This document shows positions 22,468 to 29,860 of a stretch of 29,860 nt of DNA, one piece after another. A program made the translations under genes and the position numbers. The notes under the pieces were generated by a model. That model had not been told where the DNA came from. It saw only the letters and a list, made by a program, of their open reading frames with translations, and ran no database searches. This DNA comes from Irineochytrium annulatum (lineage: Eukaryota > Chytridiomycota > Chytridiomycetes > Chytridiales > Chytridiaceae), in assembly GCA_027600665.1 (NCBI GenBank), contig JADGJL010000235.1:1-29860 (forward strand). The letters are read 5' to 3'. How positions within the stretch are numbered: position 1 is the stretch's first letter; each line of letters begins with the position of its first letter.

Positions 22468-23769
22468 TCAAAAGTCCACGGGAACTAAGCCGGGCTCCTT
22501 CATCCGGCCCTTCGGCGGCGCCGGCAACGGCTGCGGTGGCATCATATCCCTCGCAGTGGGTATTTGCATCTCCGGCGGGTCCACCGGCACGACTGGCAGC
22601 TCGAACGGCCCCGCCGGCTGCTCGCTTGTCATCTCCGGCGCCAACATCTTCCACAACCGTTCCCCCCGCTCCCTCATCTTGATCAGCACGACTGCACTCT
22701 TTGCGTCCGCGTTGCCGTCCAGCGCCTCGATCCCCCGCGCGATCAGGCGCTCAACCATCTCCACCTGTGGCATCAAATCCACGAGGTCCTCGAGCGCCTC
22801 GACCTTATGCCGGTCATACACCCGGCCCTGCGTGTCGGCGACGAAACGTTCCCATAAATCATGCATCGCCACGACACGATCCTTCTCCAGCACAACCACG
22901 ACGCTCTTGCCCTTCGCCTTGCCCTCCTTGCCGTCTGCGGAAAGCCCATCGATCGCTCCCGCCAAACGCCGCACCTGATCCACAACCACCGCGCTCGCCA
23001 TCCTGACTCTTCGATCAGCCTGCACCGGGTTAAACGTTCCATACACGTTCAGAAACCGCCTGTGATCGCCAGGCCGCCCATCATCCCTCCCAGCCCGCAT
23101 CAGCGGCCCCAGATGCCATCGCAGCAGGCCCGCATAGACGATCCGACCAAGGGCCGACATACGGCGTCGTTGCGGCGGCGGGATCACATAGCGCGAACGA
23201 AGGGTGGCCACGACGTCGCGCTCGGCAGGTGAGAGGTCCCGGAGATCCCAGTTCTTGTCCGGCCCCACGGCGCGGATCTGCGCCCCGACGGCCGAGGCCG
23301 TCAGGACAGCGGCACCGATGGCCAGGCCCGCGGTGGGCGGCTCGTCGATGTCGAGCGCGTCTATCGCGATGCGGTCCTCCCGCGTCAGCAGCTCGGCATC
23401 GGGTATCCGCAGCTGATCGTCATGCAGGCGCTGCGAGAGAATGCGCGGGAGGAGCCGGCGCGCCTTGCACGTATATCGGAGAATCTGATCCGGGTCGGCG
23501 TCGAGCGCCACGACGGCTGGACGGAGGGTCGTGATGGTGTTGATTGCGCGGTGGACGGAGAGGATGGAGGACGGGTGGATGCCGACGAGGTGGACAGGGG
23601 TTGGTGGTGGCGGAGGGGAGAAGGGTGTTGGTGCGGGTTGGGTGTGGAAGAGCGGGTGGTAAAGGGCGACGTCGTCCCATTCGCGGTTGGCGGAGAGGAT
23701 GGACGGGCGCGGGCCGGCGCGGCGGCCAGGGAGCGTGAAGAAGGTCCGAGTGATGGTGCGAATGCCCAT
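22468..23769 (-). CDS. TraB/PrgY-like protein, probably mitochondrial
   Basis: Single exon, 433 aa from the ATG at 23769; the frame extends a few codons upstream only to a GTG. The N-terminus MGIRTITRTFFTLPGRRAG is Arg/Thr-rich without acids, like a mitochondrial presequence. VHLVGIHPSSILSVHRAINT then LRPAVVALDADPDQIL resembles the TraB opening (V.LVGT.H.S..S...V...I...RPDVV..EL). AGLAIGAAVLTASAVGAQIR followed by AVGPDKNWDL resembles its middle block, and KSVVVVLEKDRVVAMHDLW its C-terminal block (VVAVVG.GH..G.). The catalytic-like Gly-Thr-x-His is altered to Gly-Ile-His and the second histidine site is degenerate, so this is a divergent member if it is one. The function of TraB proteins in eukaryotes is poorly known; some act at mitochondria. 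A Pro-rich tail follows. Confidence 0.45.
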   Translation of the reverse strand: MGIRTITRTFFTLPGRRAGPRPSILSANREWDDVALYHPLFHTQPAPTPFSPPPPPTPVHLVGIHPSSILSVHRAINTITTLRPAVVALDADPDQILRYTCKARRLLPRILSQRLHDDQLRIPDAELLTREDRIAIDALDIDEPPTAGLAIGAAVLTASAVGAQIRAVGPDKNWDLRDLSPAERDVVATLRSRYVIPPPQRRRMSALGRIVYAGLLRWHLGPLMRAGRDDGRPGDHRRFLNVYGTFNPVQADRRVRMASAVVVDQVRRLAGAIDGLSADGKEGKAKGKSVVVVLEKDRVVAMHDLWERFVADTQGRVYDRHKVEALEDLVDLMPQVEMVERLIARGIEALDGNADAKSAVVLIKMRERGERLWKMLAPEMTSEQPAGPFELPVVPVDPPEMQIPTARDMMPPQPLPAPPKGRMKEPGLVPVDF

Positions 23770-23868
23770 TTGAAAAAAGTTTGACCTCACATTAGGCAGT
23801 GAGTGGAATGGAAGTAAACATGACCAGATGAACGAACGATGACAGATATTCAGCAGACATGTATGCTA

Positions 23869-24689
23869 CTATTTGCCTTTCTGCAAGCGCATCGATACGT
23901 GCTCTACAAACTTCAGAAAGCAAAGGCGCGCCGCAATGTTCATCAACATCCCACTCCACCTTTAAAGTGTCTAATTTGCCCTGCCTCGCTGCCAGTCCTC
24001 GTTGAGCAATCTGCTTTCGATGCCAACCACAGAAAGCTCAACGATGCTCTTGTGGCCGGTGTATCTCTTCGTCTCCTCGTCGTTCCACTCGGCCCTGAGA
24101 ATAGTGAGCGCCGTCGGCAACTCGGAAGAGCCCCAACGCGCGTCGAGCCACTCCTTCCAATCACCCCGGTCGCGATCCGCCTTTGCTGTCACCACCTCCA
24201 CTATCAGCTCATCCACCCTGCCAAGCCACGGCGCAACGAATCCCGCCGTAAGGAACAGCGTGCCTTTGTGACCCTGCGGCAGAAATCTTAGGCGCTTCAC
24301 GGGCGCCGAGATACATCTTCCACCTCCACACCAGCTTGACTATCGCCCCCCGTCCCGCCTCCTTCAGTCGACACCCCGAGCGCTTTCAACACCGTCCCCA
24401 AGTCGCAAAAACCACTCGTGGATCGTCCCTGGATTCCGATGCGATTGTCCAGCAAGACTTGGTTGGACCAGAGGATTGGCGCCGAAAGCTCGAGTAAGAA
24501 GGTCGAGGCTCGGAGGCATCTCACCAGCGTTGTACGATCAAGCAGGGATTCGGGGTTCAGCCGTGAGATGATTAAATGGAGAACGTCGTCGTGCAGGCGC
24601 GGGACCTGAGAGGCTGTCAGCAAAGGATGAACTTGAGGTGTGGCGTACGGGACAGTGGTGTTTGGAGGCGAATCTAGTCCTTCGGACAT
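23869..24689 (-). pseudogene. F-box/LRR-like pseudogene, frameshifted with large internal deletion
   Basis: Read on the minus strand, the 5' part matches copy A closely: LHDDVLHLIISRLNPESLLD, STFLLELSAPILWSNQVLLD. The frame is lost about 8 nt short after KALG. It is shifted again by one extra C at GGCGCCCGTGAAG (copy A has GGCGCCGTGAAG), then continues VKRLRFLPQGHKGTLFL and WLDARWGSSELPTALTIL. One base is missing near AACGAGGACTGGCAGCG. After KLDTLKVEW the sequence jumps straight to the family C-terminus ARLCFLKFVEHVSMRLQKGK and a stop at 23871-23869. About 750 nt of the LRR region found in copy A is absent. Three frameshifts plus a deletion rule out a working gene. It is closer to copy A than to its neighbour copy B. 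Confidence 0.85.
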
Positions 24690-24785
24690 TGAGTACTCTA
24701 TTCCTCACTATCCGGAAAACTCCATTTCGCGTAAAAGACAACGACTCATATTTATATCCACAAAGGTCAGGAAGAAAGTGGGAAA

Positions 24786-26258
24786 TCAGGCGACACTTAG
24801 ACAGGAATCAAGCTTCACAAAGCACAAACGCGGCGCTTTTTCCCTAACCATGTCCTTGAAGCGATCATCAACCTGCGCCGTCTCAGCAAGGCGGATATAC
24901 TCTAAAAACGGCAAGCCTCGCGCTTTTACCAACTCCCAGTCCACTCCCAGCAGCATCCCACTTAGGGACAGTTTTCGCAGTTGTAAAGGGAGAGACACAA
25001 AGCCACGTATCCCGGTAATCTCGATACGTAAGGTCGCTAGCCGCGGCAGGGCCATGACGATGGAATCGAAATTCGAGCCGTCCGCTACGCACGAGCCTCT
25101 AATGCCCAGCTCCGTGAGGGCCGGGAGAGTATCCGCGAGCGCCGCGACATGCGTTAGATCGGCCTCGGTGGTGAGGTTACGTAGGTTTAGCGTGAGCCTC
25201 CTGAGGCTCGCTACGCCGTGCATCGCCCTCAGTAGCGACGCGTGATTGGTATACGGCAGCTGCAGGTTTACCTCGCTCAGGACGTTCATCTGCGGGATCC
25301 ACTGCTCAAGCGTGGACAGCATGACATCTGCCGGTTCCACGACCGTCAGCGAGCGAAGCGAGTCCGCAGCCGCCGCCAGGCTGAATGACATGAACCTCTG
25401 CCTGCTCAAGCCGATGCACAGAGACGTCACGGGGAGGCCGTCGGGGATGTCGAACATCTCGCCTTCGGACGACAGGTGGATTATCGTGAGGCCGCCGCCG
25501 TGTCTAAGCCTGAAATCCTTCAACCTCTCCATGACTTGCTGTGAGTTGAGCATGTCCTGTCGGGGCAAAAACCCTCGCGGCATCCACTCCACTCTGATCG
25601 CATCCAGCTTGCCCCGCCTTGCCGCGAGAACCTCCTCAAGCAACCTAGTGCCCCGGAGATGGATCAAACTGAGCTCCTTGACACCCCTGTGGCAGGCCCA
25701 TCGCCTTGCAACTTTATCTTCCCACGACACCCTGTGCAGCGTCAGCGCTCTCGGGACCTCGTTGGCGCTCCACCGCGCATCGAGCCATGCATGCCAGTTT
25801 TCTCGGTCGTAGTCTACTTCCGATGCTATCACCTCCAGAATCAGCTCGTCCACCTTTCCAATCCATGGCGTAATTGAGGCGGCCGTCAGGTACGGCGGGC
25901 CCCGTCCAAAGCGTCCCTTTTTTGGAGCGGACTTGATCCTCAGAGTCTTTACTGCGCCGAGATAGATCTTCCACCGCCACGCCATCCGGCCATCTGTGCT
26001 GTCCGCCGTGGCACCTTTGACGGGCTTGTTCAATTTCCCCAGCGCTCCCAAGACCAGACTGATATCGCACCGACCCCCCGTCAATCGTCCCTCAATCCCA
26101 GTGCGGGTATCCAGCACGGCCCCAGCTGACCAGAGAATGGGCGCCGCCAGTTCCAAGAGGGCGGTTGAGGCTCGGAGGCATCTCAGGAGCGTCGTGCGAT
26201 CGAGCAGGGATTCGGGGTTCAGCCATGCCGTAATCAAACGTAGAATGTCGCTGTGCAT
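24786..26258 (-). CDS. F-box/leucine-rich-repeat-like protein, copy B
   Basis: One long exon, 490 aa from the ATG at 26258; the open frame extends four codons further to a TTG that follows no good acceptor. The F-box-like start is MHSDILRLITAWLNPESLLD then RTTLLRCLRASTALLELAAP and ILW. A Trp-rich middle (MAWRWKIYLGAVKTLRI, WHAWLDARWSANEVPRALTL) is shared with copy A. The C-terminal half has divergent leucine-rich units: DGLPVTSLCIGLSRQRF, SLRRLTLNLRNLTTE, LRKLSLSGMLLGVDW. It ends APRLCFVKLDSCLSVA. An SCF substrate-adaptor role follows from the architecture but is unproven. Copies A and B have diverged strongly at loops yet keep the same length and order. By analogy with copy A, a short upstream exon may exist. 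Confidence 0.7.
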   Translation of the reverse strand: MHSDILRLITAWLNPESLLDRTTLLRCLRASTALLELAAPILWSAGAVLDTRTGIEGRLTGGRCDISLVLGALGKLNKPVKGATADSTDGRMAWRWKIYLGAVKTLRIKSAPKKGRFGRGPPYLTAASITPWIGKVDELILEVIASEVDYDRENWHAWLDARWSANEVPRALTLHRVSWEDKVARRWACHRGVKELSLIHLRGTRLLEEVLAARRGKLDAIRVEWMPRGFLPRQDMLNSQQVMERLKDFRLRHGGGLTIIHLSSEGEMFDIPDGLPVTSLCIGLSRQRFMSFSLAAAADSLRSLTVVEPADVMLSTLEQWIPQMNVLSEVNLQLPYTNHASLLRAMHGVASLRRLTLNLRNLTTEADLTHVAALADTLPALTELGIRGSCVADGSNFDSIVMALPRLATLRIEITGIRGFVSLPLQLRKLSLSGMLLGVDWELVKARGLPFLEYIRLAETAQVDDRFKDMVREKAPRLCFVKLDSCLSVA

Positions 26259-26473
26259 GTGCGGGGTCAAGCGACGCAGATGTGTTCAGGTTGGCGATGG
26301 TGCTTGCAAGCCACCTTCAAGCCGCTTATCAGTTTCCAACATGTTCTACGTTCAAAGCTACTGGAAAGGCGATGTATTTTTCTAAGCAAATGCCATCAAA
26401 AGAGGGATAGGCAACATGACTTTCCGCCGTAGGAACAAAAGAGGAACACGCAGTTCGAACCAGAAAAAGGTGA

Positions 26474-28380
26474 TCAAAGCATTGTCAAGGCGTCCAAAAA
26501 GCCCCTCGACACATCCACCAGCACGTTCCTGTCCGGCACGGTCGCGACAGTGCCATAGATGGCCGCGAGCTCGCCCTCCCCCTTCTTCGGGTCCTCCCTC
26601 AACTGCTTAACGGCGTCCCTCATGTCCTCCACAAGCTGGTCGGCGGCCTTGACGGTCAAGAGAGTGCACGCGATGTGGACCGAGGTCGGGTTCTGGAGGC
26701 AGTTGAGATGCCAGCCCTTCTTGGAGAGAAGGTCGGCCACGCCAAAGATCTTGAGCGGGGGCTCGGCGTCGAAGGCGACGACGGAGACGCGTGGGTCGCC
26801 GATGACGCGGAGGCCTTCGATGGATTCAATGCTGGGTTTGCCGCTTTAGACGGTATATAAGGAAAGAAATGAGAATTGCTCACCCCCTAATGATCTTCCT
26901 CGCCGCGCCAACAATCTCACACGTGGTCTTAACATACCCATCCTCTCCCATATGCACCATCGCGGTCCAGCACCCAGCAATCAACGCCCCAGGCCTCGAC
27001 CCCGCGATACTCGGGCTGGCGTAAACGCCGCCGGGCCATTCGGTCGTGACAAAGTACTGGTAGTTCCTGTACCTCCTCTCCCTGTACAGGATGACGGACG
27101 AGCCCTTGGGCGCAAAGCCATACTTGTGAGGGTCGACCGAGATGGAAGTGACGCCGTCGACGCGGAAGTCGACGTCGAACGGCAGGGGGAAGCCGGCCTT
27201 GGCCATGAACGGGACGATAAAGCCGCCGAGACAGCAGTCGACGTGCATAGGGAGCCCGTAACGCTTGGCCAGGGCCGCGAGGGCGGGGATGTCGTCGATG
27301 ATGCCGTGGGGGAAGTTTGGGGCCGATCCGGCAAGCTAAACGATGACGTTAGACCCAAAATCAACCCAATTGTAACTCCTTTTATACTAAGCAGCGCCAC
27401 TAACCATAATTGTGTTTCGGTTGATCGCACGGGCCACTTTCGTGACGTCGACCATCCCCGTCCTGTCGTCGACCGGAATGTGAACGATCTTGACGCCAAA
27501 GTAGCCGGCAGCCTTATCGAAGGCCGCGTGGATCGTAACGGGGATAACCCTGATGAATTTCGCATTGTGAGCACGTGATAGTTCCTCCTTCTCAAGGCCT
27601 ACTCACATTTCAGGCTCCGTAATTCCCCTCTCGGCCTTCGCCAGGTCCCTGTAAGCCTTGACGCACATCAACAGCGACTCCGTCCCACCCGACGTCACAC
27701 TGCCGCACGCCTCAGCTGGCGCGTTGTACATCCTCAACACCATCGACACCACCTCCGCCTCCATCTTCCGAATCGCTGGGAAAACCTCCGGGTGCAGCGG
27801 GTTCGAGATGGACCACAGGCCATACGCCTCCGTAAGGAGATTCGACATCTCCGCGCCGCCGTGGTAGACCGCGCCAGAGACCTTCCCGCTCTTCCACGAC
27901 TCGTCGCCCAGGCGGCCCATGCTCATGTAGCGGTTGTGCTCGGCCCGGATGGCGGTCACGTCCAGGCCCTTTGCGGGCAGGCGGTCGTAGGTAGGGCCTT
28001 TGTCGGCGTCGATGGCCGCGCCAATGATCTGCTTTTGGACCGAGCGCACAGACTTCTGGACCTCCATCTGAACCAGGTTGTTGGCCGCGGGGACGAGGCG
28101 GCGGGTGGCGGTCGAGATCGTCTGCCGAGGGGAATTCAACGCGGTCAGCTAATCGGTGATGGGAACGCGGTCGCCATCCGGCCGCCATCCTCACCTGCAG
28201 CAGGACTTTGATCACATGCATGAGAGCACCCTGCGGGCCCTTGACCGCGACCAAGATCTGGGCCTTCCGCAGGTACTTCAAAACGAATGCCGCGAAGACC
28301 ACATTCCTCAGGATGCCGACGGCGGCCACGAGCCGGGAGGAGGAGACGCCGGCGGTGTTGGATGCGACGGATAGCGACAT
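26474..28380 (-). CDS. DPL1: Sphingosine-1-phosphate lyase (EC 4.1.2.27)
   Basis: Exons 28380-28195, 28148-27607, 27549-27405, 27335-26884, 26843-26474; 564 aa, the family's usual size. This PLP enzyme cleaves phosphorylated sphingoid bases to a long-chain aldehyde and phosphoethanolamine, the exit step of sphingolipid breakdown, at the ER. An N-terminal hydrophobic segment (about 18-36, [17 protein letters not shown]) is the ER anchor. Catalytic-domain landmarks: [86 protein letters not shown] and [18 protein letters not shown] with the PLP-binding lysine near 362. [13 protein letters not shown] and [20 protein letters not shown] close the small domain. The 40-bp intron 26883-26844 is near the minimum length. 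Confidence 0.96.
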
Positions 28381-28541
28381 GGCGTTGTGGACGACGGCAG
28401 CCGGAGGGAGAGTGAGTGGGGGACGAGGAGGGGTCCGAGCAAAGGTGAGCTTCCGATTTTAACAACTTCGGATCTCGTGGGAGGTGTGCATCCTTCGTCC
28501 CACCCACAAGGCCCCCACCAGATGGTTCTTCTCATGGAAGA
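28381..28541. promoter_or_regulatory. Short divergent promoter, S1P lyase/small Cys-rich candidate
   Basis: Only 161 bp separate the lyase ATG (28380, -) from the candidate small gene's ATG (28542, +). No clear TATA box or factor site is recognised. Confidence 0.35.
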
Positions 28542-28967
28542 ATGACCTCGTCCCCTTATAATGCGACAGCTCCGCGACAAGATCAAGCCCCGCCTTACGT
28601 CCTGCGCCGATAACAACTCCCGCTACCTCTCCAACACTCCGTCGTCCAGGAGTTCGATGATGGCTGGACGATATCAGGCTTTTCTTGCAACAAGCAGGAG
28701 ATGGAAGAGGAACTGATGAAGGACTGCCCCTCTTTCGCTTGTTGCAACGGCGAGCCGGGTCCTGACGGGCGGCACATTTACAGCATCGAACAAGGACACC
28801 ATTCTCTCTTGAGCGGAGAAATAGTGGCCAATCCTGACTACTTTGGTCGCATTGCTGATCCTAACTGTTATTGCTGTGTATCGAATTCGAAAATGCCCAT
28901 ACTACAGTCCTTGGGCGTGAAAGGTTATTTTCACAACCGCACGCCCTCAAACTTCCCACCAAGTTGA
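28542..28967 (+). CDS. Possible small Cys-rich protein, unknown function
   Basis: Model: 28542-28598 and 28650-28967 (51-bp intron, GTCCTG donor, CCAG acceptor), 124 aa. The whole stretch is one frame apart from a single TAA at 28611-28613, which falls inside the proposed intron. The result starts MTSSPYNATAPRQDQAPPYE, a polar Pro-rich start ending in a PPY-type motif, then FDDGWTISGFSCNKQEMEEE, and three cysteine groups: DCPSFACC, FSC and NCYCC. No signal peptide or membrane span is seen and no family is recognised. The donor is weak and the 3' part (after NCYCC) may belong to another intron or UTR. It could also be a decayed gene with an in-frame stop. It lies divergent to S1P lyase. Confidence 0.35.
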
Positions 28968-29153
28968 CGGTGATCTTCGAGTCCAGTGGCATGAAGTATG
29001 GGCCAGTAAGGCCATTCTCGTATATATTGATCAAATTACGAATTCAACCTATGAAGTATTGCGTTTTCATTCCATTATTACTATTTCCATGTGTAAGTAA
29101 CTGACAAGAGCCTCGGAGGCAAATGACCACCACTGGATGAAAAAGAGACAAAT

Positions 29154-29860
29154 CTAGTTCGATTTGGGCGCCCAGAGCTCGAAATACAACACGACCATGG
29201 TCGCCGTCAGCACGGCCGCCAAGACGAGCACGGCCGCGGCCCACATGCACCTCCTCCTCGTCCTCTTTCTAATGATGATGGCCTTATCCATCTCCCCTAC
29301 CCCTTTCTCCAGCTCCACATCTGCGTCCTCCAGCGTAGTTTCAATCGTCACGATCGTGTTATCCTGCGCCTATCGAATGTTCCATTGTCAGCTCCTTCAC
29401 CGCACTCCTTTGTACAAAACACACACCTCGATCAAATCCCTCATGTCCGCAAAGAGCGCCACGAGGTCCCCAATGCTCTTCTCAATCCTCGCGAGCTCCT
29501 CGTCCCTTACGGTGGACTCTTCCACCGCCTTCCTCGTGCTCGCTAACTCACTCCGCCGCGCCTCCATACTCGTCCCGCCCATGGTCATGGATCGCATCTC
29601 GTCCGCGAAGACGTGAGACGTCCCTGAGTTCCGTCGCTCATCGGACGCGTTGGCTAAGGGCGATGCGATGTTACCATCCTGAAGAAATAAAACCGATTGC
29701 GTTCAACTCACCAACGATAAACCCCCTCGCGCCCACCTTCTCCCACCTCCGCCTCTGACCCTCCCGCAACGCCCTCCATCGCTCCGCCAACGCCATGCAT
29801 CTTTTCGCCAGCTGGAACTTCTTCAGCCTGATCACCCTCTCAACTCCCCTTCCCCCCTTC
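29154..29860 (-). CDS. Syntaxin-type Qa-SNARE, 5' end outside window (partial)
   Basis: Model: >29860-29712, 29653-29427, 29369-29154 (introns 58 and 57 bp), 197 codons in the window before the stop at 29156-29154. The first part (KKFQLAKRCMALAERWRALR) is a basic amphipathic helix like the end of a syntaxin Habc domain. The SNARE helix is ELARIEKSIGDLVALFADMR, then DLIEAQDNTIVTIETTLEDA and DVELEKGVGEMDKA. Gln in DLIEAQDN aligns with the zero-layer Gln of syntaxins. A polybasic RKRTRRR and a C-terminal membrane anchor (about 20 residues, MWAAAVLVLAAVLTATMVVL) follow. It should act in vesicle fusion, most likely at the plasma membrane (Sso/syntaxin-1 type), though the compartment cannot be set without the N-terminus. 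The acceptor at 29371-29370 was preferred because it keeps the Gln. Confidence 0.85.
29364..29371 (-). other. Tandem splice acceptors six bases apart before the SNARE core
   Basis: On the minus strand the last syntaxin intron ends ...GATAG|GCGCAG|GAT. Both AGs keep frame. Using the first gives ...LIE-AQ-DNT; using the second removes Ala-Gln, deleting the zero-layer Gln and shifting the heptad register by two residues. Confidence 0.55.

Noticed and set aside
23422..23784. 120-codon plus-strand frame opposite the TraB-like gene
   Set aside because: Strongly skewed Gly/Arg/Val composition, no motif, and the minus strand gives a longer frame with a presequence and domain-like blocks.
24640..25812. 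Two long plus-strand frames (201 and 188 codons) opposite copy B
   Set aside because: They mirror the coding strand of a gene with clear paralogues; their translations match nothing in the family.
26445..26470. B-box-like GTTCGAACC
   Set aside because: No cloverleaf can be drawn on either strand; it is in the S1P lyase 3' flank.
29364..29426. Downstream acceptor (29365-29364) as the main syntaxin splice site
   Set aside because: It would drop the zero-layer Gln and shift the heptads; the acceptor six bases upstream aligns with syntaxins without a gap.
1..29860. Transposon, CRISPR array, phage or secondary-metabolite cluster
   Set aside because: No transposase, integrase or reverse transcriptase frame, no spaced repeats, and no PKS/NRPS/terpene synthase domain was seen.

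Overview
The window reads as nuclear DNA of a fungus: GC-rich, genes close together on both strands, and most coding regions broken by short spliceosomal introns (about 37-80 bp, GT...AG, often with CTAAC/TGAC-like branch sites). The gene content is fungal: a velvet-domain regulator, a fungal-type pyruvate carboxylase, a dysferlin-domain (Pex23/Pex30-like) protein and a vezatin/Inp2-like protein. The arrestin-SH3-GRDP fusion, the tetraspanin and the gene style suggest an early-diverging lineage such as a chytrid. That placement is inference. No tRNA, rRNA, intact transposon or CRISPR was seen. All exon models were built by hand from reading frame, splice sites and family conservation.

Layout, left to right. 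1-484 (+): 3' end of a dysferlin-domain gene. 699-4446 (+): eight-exon arrestin + SH3 + GRDP protein with a Gly/Cys tail. 4447-5550: convergent intergenic region with an A18 tract. 5551-7233 (-): velvet factor with large low-complexity insertions. 7751-11995 (-): complete 13-exon pyruvate carboxylase. 11996-12530: head-to-head promoter with a 14-bp tandem repeat. 12531-14319 (+): vezatin/myosin-binding membrane protein. 14512-16048 (+): F-box/leucine-rich-repeat-like gene, followed by the 3' remnant of a relative (16110-16330). 16664-17863 (-): tetraspanin. 18337-19869 (+): cyclophilin-40 with TPRs. 20169-21079 (-): mitochondrial ribosomal protein uL22m with a third exon past an apparent stop. 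21297-22213 (-): three-finger C2H2 protein. 22468-23769 (-): probable mitochondrial TraB-like protein. 23869-24689 (-): internally deleted pseudogene of the F-box/LRR family. 24786-26258 (-): second intact family member. 26474-28380 (-): sphingosine-1-phosphate lyase. 28542-28967 (+): possible small Cys-rich gene. 29154-29860 (-): syntaxin-type Qa-SNARE, 5' end outside the window.

The genes do not form one pathway. Most are single-copy housekeeping genes: anaplerosis, sphingolipid breakdown, mitochondrial translation, Hsp90-linked folding, membrane fusion and peroxisome biology. The accessory signal is the F-box/LRR family. Four copies in four states (two intact, one deleted and frameshifted, one 3' stub) lie in inverted orientation around a block of conserved genes. 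The most unusual single gene is the arrestin-SH3-GRDP fusion. The least explained candidate is the small Cys-rich gene beside the S1P lyase.
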